NCBI RefSeq assembly: GCF_000332135.1
Contig: NZ_KB235896.1
Location: 3,243,321 to 3,307,320, forward strand
Origin: Anabaena sp. PCC 7108
Lineage (GTDB): Bacteria > Cyanobacteriota > Cyanobacteriia > Cyanobacteriales > Nostocaceae
Direction of reading: 5' to 3'
DNA length: 64,000 nt
In this document: piece by piece, positions 16,085 through 25,958 of the stretch
Layout of the letters: each line of letters begins with the position of its first letter
Position numbering within the stretch: position 1 is the stretch's first letter
The notes under the pieces: generated by a model
The model's database searches: none
Told to the model about the DNA's origin: nothing
The model's input: only the letters and a program-made list of their open reading frames with translations
Translations under genes and position numbers: made by a program

Positions 16085-16747
16085 TTATTTCTGAAACGTT
16101 GCTCTAAATCTTCTAACAACAGATGCTTTCTCTTGATCTAAATAATCTTCAAACTGTATCAATGATAAACCTGCATCAACAAATTTCATTACTTGATCTT
16201 TAGTCAATGGATAAGGTACTTTTTCCAGTGCATCTTCTATATTTCTACCCCGACAAATGATAAGTAATATTCCTTCAGGAGCAAGAAAATCTGCTATCAG
16301 CGAAATGGCTTGTGAACTTAATGATGTTGGTAAGGATTGCAGTGTATATGATTCTAAAACAAAATCAAAAGTGTGATTCCATTTTGCAGGAGGATTCAAT
16401 AAATCAGCAACTATATACTCAACAGTAGATTTATAAAATCTATTTTTACACCATTCTATTGCTGAGGGTGAAATATCAAAAGCTGTGACTTTAAAACCAC
16501 GTTTACATAATTCTTCTGCGTCATCTCCCAAACCACAGCCAATTGTTAATGCTGTTTTTCCTTGACCTTGAATATTATGATCATCTAACCATTGTACTAG
16601 GTTATGATTGGGTTTCATATCTGCCCAAGGAATAACTGTATCATCATTATTAGCTTGAGAGTAAAGTTGTTCAAACCATTCTGTTGGTTTACCTGCTTCA
16701 ATATATTCCTGGGCTAGATTTTGAACGTAAGCTCGATTTTCTGTCAT
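16085..16747 (-). CDS. Class I SAM-dependent methyltransferase
   Basis: The 220-residue protein shows the Rossmann methyltransferase pattern: motif I ALTIGCGLGDDAEEL near residue 78, the acidic end of strand 2 (VTAFDISPSAIEWC) near 100, and YIVADLLNPP near 125. The start is set at ATG 16747, since the longer frame begins with TTG and adds non-conserved residues; MTENRAYVQNLAQEYIEAG is typical of the family beginning. Substrate unknown: relatives include thiopurine/tellurite-resistance-like methyltransferases. It lies 10 nt beyond the stop of the convergent MITE and 73 bp from the HicB-like gene. Confidence 0.78.
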   Translation of the reverse strand: MTENRAYVQNLAQEYIEAGKPTEWFEQLYSQANNDDTVIPWADMKPNHNLVQWLDDHNIQGQGKTALTIGCGLGDDAEELCKRGFKVTAFDISPSAIEWCKNRFYKSTVEYIVADLLNPPAKWNHTFDFVLESYTLQSLPTSLSSQAISLIADFLAPEGILLIICRGRNIEDALEKVPYPLTKDQVMKFVDAGLSLIQFEDYLDQEKASVVRRFRATFQK

Positions 16748-16820
16748 ATGGATAAGTGGTAAATAAATTGCATTAAATGCGTTAGTAATGTTTATTGAAT
16801 CTATTCTCAAACATTTGAGA

Positions 16821-17048
16821 TTACTGACTAATTGTCATAGAAGAACCTACCATTAAAGGCTGTGGAAGTGGTCTTCCTTGTAACTGATATTCTTCAATTA
16901 AAAGTTCTAATACTTCTTCTCCATTTTTTATGGCTTCTGCATAGCTTTCTCCGTGAGTATGGGCATAAGGACCGAACTCTGGAAAACTGACTACATATTT
17001 CTGATCCTCATTCGACCACTGAATTAAAATACTGTAATGGTGATTCAT
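16821..17048 (-). CDS. HicB-like antitoxin domain protein, no HicA
   Basis: The 75-residue protein has the short HicB fold: YSILIQWSNEDQKYVVSFPEFG at the start, then HTHGESYAEAIKNGEEVLELLIEE. HicB proteins are antitoxins to the HicA mRNA interferase. No HicA frame is seen on either side, so this is an orphan, common in cyanobacteria. It may be cotranscribed with the methyltransferase downstream. No DNA-binding HTH is present in this short form. Confidence 0.75.
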   Translation of the reverse strand: MNHHYSILIQWSNEDQKYVVSFPEFGPYAHTHGESYAEAIKNGEEVLELLIEEYQLQGRPLPQPLMVGSSMTISQ

Positions 17049-17178
17049 AATTACTCTTCCTCGTTATCTAAATTTTCTAAGTCTCTGAGGGCATTTATTA
17101 CATCAGTTTACATTATTCTTTCCACCAAGCACTGAATTAATGTTAGCCTAAGAAAAATCAATCAACATAATTAATGAT

Positions 17179-17445
17179 ATGACCATAAACATTAACGTTG
17201 AACTTCCTAATGATGTTTTTTCGGCACTTCGCAGTAACCCAGAAACTTTTGTGAAAGAAATGCGTTTAGCTGCTGCTGTAAAATGGTATGAAGTGGGTAT
17301 GATTTCCCAATCTAAAGCTGCTGAAATTGCAGGAGTTAGTCGTCACCAATTTCTAGAAGCACTTAATCGCTATCATGTTTCACCTTTTCAAGTGACTCCT
17401 GAAGAATTAGCTGAGGAGTTAGCACTTAGATTAGTTGGTGAATAG
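17179..17445 (+). CDS. UPF0175 family antitoxin-like protein, orphan
   Basis: The 88-residue UPF0175 protein has the typical MRLAAAVKWYEVGMISQSKA stretch and an HTH AAEIAGVSRHQFLEALNRY, ending with VSPFQVTPEELAEEL. These proteins usually pair with a DUF3368 PIN-like toxin, as the second copy at 40004-40285 does here. Here the gene is followed directly by dispersed-repeat DNA and no PIN-type frame, so the toxin is absent or deleted. Confidence 0.8.
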   Translation: MTININVELPNDVFSALRSNPETFVKEMRLAAAVKWYEVGMISQSKAAEIAGVSRHQFLEALNRYHVSPFQVTPEELAEELALRLVGE

Positions 17446-17541
17446 TGCGAACTGACAAGTCAGCGCTTGCACTATCGCTCTCCACAACCCAAAACATCAG
17501 AAATGCAATTCCTACGGAGCGCTTTGCTATCGCTTTCTTAT

Positions 17542-17961
17542 TTATTTTCTTCTTGGTTGTACTTCAAAGGCTAAATCTGCACGATAAAAACACACATCGA
17601 ATTCTGCAAAAAAATTCATGTGTCCAAGTAGCACGGGTGCTTCTCTCGATTCTGTCCAAGCAAATGCAAGCAAAATAGGCGAAAATTCAGCAACGGTAGC
17701 TGATAAAATTAATCCTCTTGCTTGAAAATTAGCTAGATTTCCAATTAATTGAATTGGGACTTTTTGCTCTTCCCAAACTGCTCCCAGTTGCAGACCTATT
17801 TCATAAGGTAATACATTAACGCTTGCACCTGTATCTAACAAAGCCATAACTTCACAGGAACGGTTTTTGTGAGTCAATATTAATGGTAAATAAGGCATAT
17901 TGCTAGAAACACCAGGAGTATTACTTCGCTCAATAAAGGGAAATCTTCTACTCTCAAGCAT
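17542..17961 (-). CDS. Retropepsin-like aspartyl protease domain protein
   Basis: This 139-residue protein contains the aspartic protease active-site motif in its retroviral form, ALLDTGASVNVLPYEIG, near residue 40. A single-domain retropepsin works as a dimer. Family members are frequent in cyanobacteria, usually beside a small partner gene as here: the start overlaps the end of the preceding 86-codon gene by 8 bp. The substrate is unknown. The C-terminal region (CFYRADLAFEVQPRRK) is typical of these copies. No membrane segment. Confidence 0.75.
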   Translation of the reverse strand: MLESRRFPFIERSNTPGVSSNMPYLPLILTHKNRSCEVMALLDTGASVNVLPYEIGLQLGAVWEEQKVPIQLIGNLANFQARGLILSATVAEFSPILLAFAWTESREAPVLLGHMNFFAEFDVCFYRADLAFEVQPRRK

Positions 17962-18214
17962 GGCCTTCTTTCTGTGCTGCTGTTAGCATATCAGATAATG
18001 TTTGGGCGGCTTCATGGGCATCATAAGGAGACCAGACAACGGCTTCTGTTGATGCTAGTTGTTTCAGTAGCAAGTGTTCTTGTTGTTGACCATCAGGTGA
18101 TTCTAAATTGCATCCTTCTTCTTTTGCTACGGCTAATAATAGAAAATGAATAAGACGCAATTTGTCTTCGTGAGATAGTTGACTAACAGTAGGTAATAAT
18201 TCATTTAGTGGCAT
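17954..18214 (-). CDS. Partner protein of retropepsin-like gene
   Basis: The 86-residue helical protein begins MPLNELLPTVSQLSHEDKLR and ends TLSDMLTAAQKEGHA. Small proteins of this type, with a conserved LSHEDKLRLIxFLL helix, precede retropepsin-like genes in many cyanobacterial genomes and have the size and coupling of an antitoxin. The overlap with the protease gene implies joint translation. Its function has not been established as far as I know. Confidence 0.6.
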   Translation of the reverse strand: MPLNELLPTVSQLSHEDKLRLIHFLLLAVAKEEGCNLESPDGQQQEHLLLKQLASTEAVVWSPYDAHEAAQTLSDMLTAAQKEGHA

Positions 18215-18614
18215 ATTGTAAAAATGGATAAGATAATACTAAGATAACATCGCTCTCACAACCCAAAACACCGAAAATGCGATTCCTACGGAGCGCTTCG
18301 CTATCGCACTCAAACCCACAACACCAGAAATGCGATTCCTACGGAGCGCTTCGCTATCGCAAACCTCACCGCAAGTATCGCACCTCCACAACCTACAACA
18401 CCAGAAGAATACAGATTAAATGAACCGCGAAGACGCGAAGGACGCGAAGAAAGAAGGAAGAAGATTAGTATTCTTTCACTGGGAAGAGAGTATCAATTAC
18501 ATAGCTAAAATGCGATCGCTCTCAAACCCACAACACCGGAAATGCGATCGCTATTTTCATAAAATAAAGCTTTTTAAACATAATACCAGGAAAGTAAATG
18601 TTATTACACTCATT

Positions 18615-19535
18615 CTAAAATACAGGATTGACTATAGCATGAATTGTCAGCTTATCATTGCTAGACTCGTTTAAATCACGAATCAATCCTTCAGGATTTT
18701 TAAGAAGTCCTTGGGGATCATAAACAAAACATAATAAGTATTCACAATCTGGATGACTTTGATATCTAATAATATCCGCAGCTAATTCATCACCAATTTT
18801 TTTGTCTTTGTGGGTGTCACTAGTTATCTTAGCTTCTATAGCTATTTTTTCTGCTTTTAGTAAGAAATCCATTCTTGATGGACTACCAGCAAAATTAGGA
18901 ATCACTTCTTCTTTTCTAATATCTTTAAAATCAATTTTCAAAAGAGAGTATAATAAATCTTGCACATCATATTCATCTTTGATTTTTAAAGTTTCTCTTC
19001 TTTTTCCTTTATCTAAACGCCTGTCTTCTAACTGTTGAGCAACTAGATGAAAACGTTGGCAAATTAGAATAAGTCTGTCTATAGATTTCTCTATACTTTT
19101 TTCTTGATAGTTTTTTGTAGACAAGTAAATTTCTACTTCATTTAATGATAGAGCATGGTTTACAGCACTAAGAACCTCATGATTAATTCTACGTATTTCA
19201 AGGACGGGTATTGGAGGCTCTTTGTTCTCTATTTCATAGTGATCAAATACATCTGCACAAATAATATCCTGTCTTGAAAGAATATCTCGAAACCTTATCA
19301 GAGTATTTATCAGTTGTTCTGGAGAGGAGAAGGACTCAGGTATGCGTAAATCCCAAAATGTTTCCTCTATATTGGAAACAATATTGAAGAGTGCTTGTCC
19401 AACTTCATCATGTTTGTAATAAAACCCGTAACCCTGATGAGGTTTGAGATTCTTCAGATCCTCGCGGTATTCTTGGATCTTAGCTTTAAAAAAGCTACTT
19501 AAGTAATCTTGAACCTCTGGTAAATAAATCTGCAT
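18615..19535 (-). CDS. PD-(D/E)XK nuclease-like protein
   Basis: The C-terminal third of this 306-residue protein has a restriction-endonuclease-like core: SRMDFLLKAEKIAIEAKIT gives the D...EAK catalytic pattern near residues 220-240, followed by ELAADIIRYQSHPDCEYLLCFVYDP. The N-terminal 200 residues are helical. Such proteins with an ELAADI-type C-terminus occur next to defence and mobile genes. There is no methylase of the restriction type next to it. It is the last gene before the right end of the nifH element. Confidence 0.7.
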   Translation of the reverse strand: MQIYLPEVQDYLSSFFKAKIQEYREDLKNLKPHQGYGFYYKHDEVGQALFNIVSNIEETFWDLRIPESFSSPEQLINTLIRFRDILSRQDIICADVFDHYEIENKEPPIPVLEIRRINHEVLSAVNHALSLNEVEIYLSTKNYQEKSIEKSIDRLILICQRFHLVAQQLEDRRLDKGKRRETLKIKDEYDVQDLLYSLLKIDFKDIRKEEVIPNFAGSPSRMDFLLKAEKIAIEAKITSDTHKDKKIGDELAADIIRYQSHPDCEYLLCFVYDPQGLLKNPEGLIRDLNESSNDKLTIHAIVNPVF

Positions 19536-20480
<945 letters not shown>

Positions 20481-20561
20481 CTACAGACAATTTAGTTGTG
20501 TTCATGGTGTTTATTGGGTTGTAAGAATAATTGGTTTATGGGTGTTGAAAACCCTGGAATA

Positions 20562-20610
20562 GGAGGGCGGGGAGAGGAGGGCGGGGAGAGGGGAGAGGAG
20601 GGCGGGGAGA
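20562..20610. repeat. GGAGGGCGGGGAGA tandem repeat
   Basis: The 14-mer GGAGGGCGGGGAGA occurs three times (20562, 20576, 20597) with a GGGGAGA half-unit between the second and third. It is strongly purine-biased on the plus strand and sits just behind the nifU stop. Confidence 0.9.
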
Positions 20611-20618
20611 CCCCGCCC
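20600..20618 (-). terminator. GC hairpin directly after nifU
   Basis: GGGCGGGGAGACCCCGCCC is a perfect 8-bp stem with a 3-base loop immediately following the nifU stop codon. There is no T-run, so it may stabilise or process the nifU transcript end rather than terminate it. A GGGCGGGG-TTT-CCCCGCCC relative lies at 48131-48149. Confidence 0.6.
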
Positions 20619-21533
20619 CTACACTGCTTCGACGATGATTTCTTTGTTAATGCGATCGCGTAATCTCGCTTCAATCGCAACTTTTAAAGTGGCTGTGCTG
20701 CTGGAACATGAACCGCAAGCACCTTTGAGAATAACTTGTACTTTATTGCCTTCTATATCGTAGAGTTCTACATCTCCACCGTCGGCAATTAATACGGGTC
20801 GGACTTCTTCATCTAATACTTTTTGAATCAGGGCAATTCTTTGAACATTAGTTAATGGTTTTTGTTGCCCCCCATTAAACATTGAATTAGCAATTTCTGT
20901 AGTAGCTTTCACGCCGTTGGTGTTGAGAGTTTGTTTGGCGGTTTCCTGCTTTACTTCTCTTATTATATCATCAATTTTCGTTAAACAGGAACCGCATCCG
21001 CCACCAGCTTTTACATAATTTGTTACTTGTTCTGCACTGAGGAGATTATTTTGTGCAATAGCCTTTCTAATCTTAGTATCAGTGATACCAAAACAGCTAC
21101 AAATTAGTACGCCTTCGTCATCATCGTCATGGGCAGCTAAAGGAATGCCTCGATAATTATATATGGCAGCTTCTAAGGCTTCTTGACCCATAACTGAGCA
21201 GTGCATTTTCGCTTCTGGTAAGCCGCCCAGGTAATCGGCAATATCTTTATTAGACACCTTTAAGGCTTCATCTAATGTCAAACCTTTTACCATTTCGGTT
21301 AAAGCACTGGAAGATGCGATCGCACTGGTACAGCCAAAAGTTTGAAACCGAGCATCGAGAATCTTATCAGATGCAACTTCCACTTTTAAATGCAGTCTGA
21401 GAGCATCACCGCAAGCAATACTACCTATCTCTCCAGTTGCAACCTTAACTCCAGCTTCACCTGTTTCTTCAATTGCGCCCTGATTTTTAGGATCGTAAAA
21501 CAATTCTAATACTTTATCTGTGTAGTCCCACAT
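20619..21533 (-). CDS. nifU: NifU Fe-S cluster scaffold
   Basis: The 304-residue protein has the full three-domain NifU plan. The IscU-like N-terminus has cysteines in ACGDAL, FGCTSAIASSS and MHCSVMG. The central [2Fe-2S] domain carries CSCFGIT and GGGCGSC. The C-terminal Nfu domain has GACGSCSSS. It assembles clusters for nitrogenase with sulfur from NifS. It lies between nifS and nifH in the usual order, 121 bp after nifS. Confidence 0.96.
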   Translation of the reverse strand: MWDYTDKVLELFYDPKNQGAIEETGEAGVKVATGEIGSIACGDALRLHLKVEVASDKILDARFQTFGCTSAIASSSALTEMVKGLTLDEALKVSNKDIADYLGGLPEAKMHCSVMGQEALEAAIYNYRGIPLAAHDDDDEGVLICSCFGITDTKIRKAIAQNNLLSAEQVTNYVKAGGGCGSCLTKIDDIIREVKQETAKQTLNTNGVKATTEIANSMFNGGQQKPLTNVQRIALIQKVLDEEVRPVLIADGGDVELYDIEGNKVQVILKGACGSCSSSTATLKVAIEARLRDRINKEIIVEAV

Positions 21534-21654
21534 AGTTGATTTTGGATTTTGGATTTTAGATTTTGGATTATAAGAAATAATTCAGAATTTGGTAGGGGTT
21601 TAGCATTGCTAAACCCTGATAAGATTTAGGAGACTTTTACATATCACCTATTAC

Positions 21655-22869
21655 CTATTTACTACTAACTAATGATTGTTGTTGTAACCAACCCGCATTA
21701 TCATTTTTGAAGGGAGATAAAGCGCGGAGACGTTCAACAATTTCTGGCATAACTGCAATAACTTGATCGATTTCAGCTTCTGTTGTATAGCGACAAAGAC
21801 TGAAACGAATCGAACCATGTAAAGTGGTGTAGGGTAAACCCATAGCCCGCAAAACGTGGGAAGGTTCTAGTGAACCAGAAGTACAAGCAGAACCAGAAGA
21901 AGCACAAATACCGTATTTATTTAAGGAGAGCAAAATTGCTTCACCTTCAATATATTTGAAACCAATATTTGTGGTATTTGGTAATCTATGACTAGGATCA
22001 CCATTCACTTCACAGTCGGGAATTTTAGCAAGAAGAGCTTTTTCCAAGCGATCGCGCAACCGACTTTCTCTTTTGGTTGCCTCTTCTAAATTTAGCATTT
22101 CTAATTCCGCAGCTTTACCTAAAGCGATAATTCCGGGAACGTTCTCTGTACCTGCTCTGCGTCCCCGTTCTTGGTGTCCTCCAAGGAGGAAAGGACGGAA
22201 CCGCACCCCACGACGCACATATAGAACACCAATGCCTTTAGGTGCGTGGATTTTGTGACCAGATATAGTTAACATATCTATGGTGCTGGTCTTCATGTTC
22301 AAGGGTAATTTACCTACTGCTTGAACTGCATCGACATGGAAGATAGCGCCGTATTCCTTAACTCTAGCACCAATCTCTTCAATAGGAAAGATAGTGCCGG
22401 TTTCATTATTGGCATACATCACGCTGACCAAAGCGGTGTTACCTGTCAGGGAAGCTTCCAGTTCATCTAAATCTAACTGTCCCTTCGCATTAACTGACAA
22501 ATAAGTAACAGTATAACCTTGGGTTTCTAATTGTTTGCAGACATTTAAAACTGCGGGATGTTCTACCTGAGTTGTGATAATGTGGCGTTTTTCTGGTTGA
22601 GCTAATAATGCAGCACGAATAGCAGCATTATCTGCTTCAGTTCCACAACTGGTAAAAACGATTTCTGATTCTTCTGCTCCTAGTAAAGCCGCAACTTGTT
22701 CTCTGGCAATTTTTACACCTTTACCAAGTTGTCCACCAAAACTGTGCATACTAGAAGGATTACCGTAATAGTCCGTCAGATAAGGCAACATTGCCTCTAA
22801 AACTGCTGGATCAACTTTGGTGGTAGCATTGTTATCGAGATAGATGCAATTCTTTTGCATTTTAGTCAT
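21655..22869 (-). CDS. nifS: NifS cysteine desulfurase
   Basis: This pyridoxal-phosphate enzyme (404 residues) releases sulfur from cysteine for nitrogenase clusters. IYLDNNATTKVDP opens the protein, the PLP lysine is in TISGHKIHAPKG, and the persulfide cysteine is in SSGSACTSGS near residue 328. The start may be ATG 22869 or ATG 22860 (MQKNCIYLDNN); no clear ribosome site separates them. The C-terminus has a short extra tail (GWLQQQSLVSSK). Confidence 0.96.
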   Translation of the reverse strand: MTKMQKNCIYLDNNATTKVDPAVLEAMLPYLTDYYGNPSSMHSFGGQLGKGVKIAREQVAALLGAEESEIVFTSCGTEADNAAIRAALLAQPEKRHIITTQVEHPAVLNVCKQLETQGYTVTYLSVNAKGQLDLDELEASLTGNTALVSVMYANNETGTIFPIEEIGARVKEYGAIFHVDAVQAVGKLPLNMKTSTIDMLTISGHKIHAPKGIGVLYVRRGVRFRPFLLGGHQERGRRAGTENVPGIIALGKAAELEMLNLEEATKRESRLRDRLEKALLAKIPDCEVNGDPSHRLPNTTNIGFKYIEGEAILLSLNKYGICASSGSACTSGSLEPSHVLRAMGLPYTTLHGSIRFSLCRYTTEAEIDQVIAVMPEIVERLRALSPFKNDNAGWLQQQSLVSSK

Positions 22870-22889
22870 TAAGTTATTAGTTAATAGTT

Positions 22890-22985
22890 ATTGGGAATAG
22901 GTAATGGGTAATGGGTAATTGGTAATTGGTCAAAACTTATTTCTTTTCTGTCACCTGTCACCTGTTACCTATTACCTATTACTTA
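22890..22985. repeat. Short tandem repeats between fdxN and nifS
   Basis: Heptamer-like runs GGTAATGGGTAATGGGTAAT and TCACCTGTCACCTGTTACC fill the spacer and are partly complementary (GGTAATAGGTAACAGGTGAC on the other strand). Similar runs flank nifB (about 23345-23450) and murB (about 53050-53155). This is the short tandemly repeated repetitive sequence type of heterocystous cyanobacteria. Confidence 0.75.
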
Positions 22986-23321
22986 AATCACTACTTGATG
23001 CTTTTGCAATTGTTCAGAGAATTTCTGGGAATAACTATTCCGCCAAGTTTCCCAGTAATCTTGTTTATTGGTCAACTTTGCTAAAACACGGTTGTAATTA
23101 GCAAACCAACCTTCCCAATAATCGCTTGGTTGTTTAACGCAACCATGAGCAGTGGGACAACCAGCTTTACATTGAGGTACAGTGTGAATGCTGCCAACAC
23201 AGTTTGTGCAAAGTTCAGAGTCAATCCAGTGAATACCGTCAACTACTTTAATTGCACCGGTAGGACAAACAGACAAACAAAGCTTGCAGGAAATACACTG
23301 GCTAGTAATTTTGTAAGCCAT
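22983..23321 (-). CDS. fdxN: FdxN 2[4Fe-4S] ferredoxin
   Basis: The 112-residue bacterial-type ferredoxin of the nifB operon has the first cluster motif CISCKLCLSVCPTGAI, then CTNCVGSIHTVPQCKAGCP in an expanded second motif. A C-terminal extension of about 50 residues is typical of cyanobacterial FdxN. It supports NifB-dependent cofactor synthesis. The gene is intact here, whereas in Anabaena PCC 7120 it is split by a 55-kb element. Confidence 0.93.
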   Translation of the reverse strand: MAYKITSQCISCKLCLSVCPTGAIKVVDGIHWIDSELCTNCVGSIHTVPQCKAGCPTAHGCVKQPSDYWEGWFANYNRVLAKLTNKQDYWETWRNSYSQKFSEQLQKHQVVI

Positions 23322-23445
23322 AATTATTTGCCTTTGTGTGAATTGGTGATTAGTGATAGATAATAGGTGAAGAGGTGATTAGTGATTGGGCGGGAAGACC
23401 CCACCCCTACTTATTTTCTGTCACCTGTCACCTGTCACCTGTCAC

Positions 23446-24879
23446 CTATTCCGCTACATATTGTTCGTAAAACTCTAAAGCAACTTTTTCAATTACGTCG
23501 TAAGCTTCAACAGTTTGTATCCCGGCTGCTTCTAGTTTTTCTTTAGGACAGTTGCCGATTTTGGATACTAAGACCGCTTTACAATCTGCGATCGCTTTCA
23601 TGATATTATCTGCGGTAGCTTCTTCGCTGTATCCACCTTGACAATATTGATCAATCTTGCGATGACTGACAAAGCGCACTTCGTTACCATCAACTTCATA
23701 CACTTGAAATTCTTTGGCGTGTCCGAAGTGTTGATTAACTAATCCACCACCTTTTGTTGCTACTGCAACTAAGATTTTAGGACCATTGGCAGATTTTTTG
23801 CCATTACTTACTTTGTCTTTAGCTGCTTTAATTTCTTCTCTAAATTTCTCAATACCTTCGTGAACTTCTTGGCGTGTTTCCAAGTTATATTCTGGAGCCA
23901 TTTCCAAGAACTTATCTTTGGTGAATTCTTGGCTACGATCTTCTCCTAATAATCCTACCGCATCTGCTCGGCACTGACGACAGTGACGCATCATTTTCAT
24001 GTTACCAGAACAGTTATCTTGAACTTCTTTGAGTTCTTTACCTGTGGGTCCCCGTTGACCGGTTAAACCAAAGTGTGTACCATGTTCTGGTGCAGAAATC
24101 AGCGGCATAATGTTGTGTAAGAATGCCCCTCGCTCACGAATTGCCTTGTTAACTTCTACCAAATGTTTATCATTAACTCCAGGAATCATCACGGAATTAA
24201 CTTTGCACAAGATATCAGCTTCTTTGAGAGCTTGCAAACCTTCCAACTGCTTTTCTAGGAGAATTTTTGCTCCTTCCACGCCTCTATAACGCTTACGTTT
24301 GTAATGAACCCAAGAATAGATTTGTGCGCCTATTTCTGGGTCGATGGTGTTAAGGGTGATAGTAACGTGATCTATATTTAATTGTTTGATGCGATCAACA
24401 TATTCTGTTAACATCAAACCGTTAGTCGATAAGCACAGTTTAATATCTGGTGCTTTGTCTGCAATCAATTCAAAAGTACGGAAGGTTTTTTCGGGATTAG
24501 CCAAAGGATCACCAGGCCCCGCAACTCCCAAAACTGTCATTTGGGGAATTTTACCCGCAATTACCAACACTTTATGTGCGGCTTCTTCAGGTGTGAGCAA
24601 CTCACTTACTACTCCAGGACGGCTTTCGTTAGCACAATCATATTTGCGGTTACAATAGTTACATTGAATATTGCAAGCTGGTGCAACGGCAACGTGCATC
24701 CGGGCGTAGTGATGATGAGCTTCTTCACTATAGCAGGGATGTTTGGAAATGCGTTCTATGAGTTTTTCGTCCATTTCTGGAGTTGTGCTGCTGTCGCAAC
24801 CGCAACCACCAGATTTAGCTGGGGTGATAATGGATTCCTGATTGGAGGAGGTGAGAATGTTTGTAGCAGGTAGTGTCAT
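23446..24879 (-). CDS. nifB: NifB FeMo-cofactor core synthase
   Basis: NifB (477 residues from ATG 24879; a TTG four codons further out is less likely) makes the [8Fe-9S-C] core of FeMo-cofactor. The radical SAM motif [14 protein letters not shown] lies near residue 70, further conserved segments GPGDPLANP and [13 protein letters not shown] follow, and a NifX/NafY-like domain occupies roughly the last 110 residues ([20 protein letters not shown]). It is first gene of nifB-fdxN-nifS-nifU, driven from the long region to its right. Confidence 0.96.
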   Translation of the reverse strand: MTLPATNILTSSNQESIITPAKSGGCGCDSSTTPEMDEKLIERISKHPCYSEEAHHHYARMHVAVAPACNIQCNYCNRKYDCANESRPGVVSELLTPEEAAHKVLVIAGKIPQMTVLGVAGPGDPLANPEKTFRTFELIADKAPDIKLCLSTNGLMLTEYVDRIKQLNIDHVTITLNTIDPEIGAQIYSWVHYKRKRYRGVEGAKILLEKQLEGLQALKEADILCKVNSVMIPGVNDKHLVEVNKAIRERGAFLHNIMPLISAPEHGTHFGLTGQRGPTGKELKEVQDNCSGNMKMMRHCRQCRADAVGLLGEDRSQEFTKDKFLEMAPEYNLETRQEVHEGIEKFREEIKAAKDKVSNGKKSANGPKILVAVATKGGGLVNQHFGHAKEFQVYEVDGNEVRFVSHRKIDQYCQGGYSEEATADNIMKAIADCKAVLVSKIGNCPKEKLEAAGIQTVEAYDVIEKVALEFYEQYVAE

Positions 24880-25958
24880 TGAATTTCGCAAGTTCGGTGG
24901 ACTAGAGAGCCACTGTGGGAGATGCTGTTACTACTGCCAATGCCCATGAACTGAAGTCGCGTCTTATACTCATTTTATTTGCAGGAGTATGATCCAAATT
25001 TTGGATGATTTAGTGTTATTTGAGATGATGGCAACAGTCTATTAATTAAGACTTTTAATCCCAAATCTCAAATCGTTCGACTGAGCGCAGCCGAAGTCTA
25101 AAATCCAAAATTTCTCCAAGGTTCGGCTGGTGTGTGTCAACGTTTGGGTCTTGGGTAGACTTTGTGTGTACAGCCGCGACTTCCTTTCACTTCAGGCATG
25201 GTGCTATCTCATCCCTCCACTCACTTTTGGCTGCTAACTTTGTTAAGGAGCGTTAAGTGATTGGCGATAAATGATTTATAGCAGCCGTTTCTAGAGAGGT
25301 GGCTAGGCTGTCTAGGATAGGATTTATTGGATATATTATGTTTGTACTCAAATTTATAAACCCCAACCTTTGCCAGGGTTACAAAAATTAAATAAAATTT
25401 TTTTGGGTAGAGGTTCTAGTATTTTTCAGTTGGGGTACGAGTATTTATGGAATGGGGTTCAGGATTTCTTTGTACTCAGTTAAAACCCTATATCTGTCAG
25501 GGATTGGGCAATATTTTTGTTTATTTTAAGCTACATTATTCATGTACTCAAACACTTCTCAAATCCTGCTGAAAGCTATAATTTGCAAGGGATTTGAGGT
25601 GTAAATCTGGAATAGAAACCGTTGTTATAGTCCAGATATCTGCCAACCTATATTCTGTATCCAACATATCATTTTTTTTGAGGTAAAAATGCAGTTAATA
25701 TTCTTTTAATTTTTGAAAATTAATGATGTTAATTACCCTTGTAAGTCTGATACAGCAAGGAACTCAGCCTGATCAATATACCCATGTTAATGCAGAGAAT
25801 TTTTAGAAGATTTAATTTTTCAAGTTCTGAAAACTGTTCAGAAATGATCAAAATGTCAAATTTAGCGTTTAGTAGTTGGTAAAAATTTCGTTAGCAGTGA
25901 ACTTTTGATATCGCTACACTATTATTTATAGTGAACAAGTCAAACAGGGGAAAATGTC
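24880..25958. other. Long nifB upstream region
   Basis: This 1.08-kb non-coding stretch lies between the diverging nifB and oxidoreductase genes. It holds a TGAGTACAA box array (separate entry) about 460-670 bp upstream of nifB. A few imperfect repeats such as TTGAAAATTAATGATGTTAATT lie near 25710. No gene is seen. Confidence 0.6.
25341..25550 (-). promoter_or_regulatory. nifB control region: three TGAGTACA boxes
   Basis: In the nifB direction TGAGTACAT (25550-25542), TGAGTACAAA (25478-25469) and TGAGTACAAA (25350-25341) are spaced 72 and 128 bp apart. Between the second and third are CTCGTACCCCAACTG, AATACTAG and a GGGGTTTATAAAT stretch; after the third follows CATAATATATCCAATAAATC. The nifP upstream region has the same pattern. 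In Anabaena the activator CnfR (PatB) is known to act on nifB through upstream elements, so these boxes are candidate CnfR sites; that link is inferred. Confidence 0.65.

Larger units (their letters stand above)
17480..18552. repeat. Family of ~50-60-bp repeats (five copies)
   Basis: A unit of the form CACAACCCAAAACACCAGAA plus ATGCGATTCCTACGGAGCGC plus TTCGCTATCGC occurs at about 17480-17534, 18250-18307 and 18308-18360. Shortened copies lie at about 18361-18410 and 18505-18552. They flank the retropepsin-like pair. The region 18215-18614 consists mainly of these repeats and a GAACCGCGAAGACGCGAAGG repeat, with no gene. Confidence 0.75.

Noticed and set aside
17049-17110. Possible HicA remnant upstream of HicB-like gene
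   Set aside because: A short open stretch ending in NALRDLENLDNEEE exists on the minus strand, but it has no start codon and no HicA motif.
17480-18552. Possible CRISPR from repeated ~55-bp units
   Set aside because: Units are adjacent or irregularly spaced, vary in length and include coding-length gaps; no cas genes nearby.
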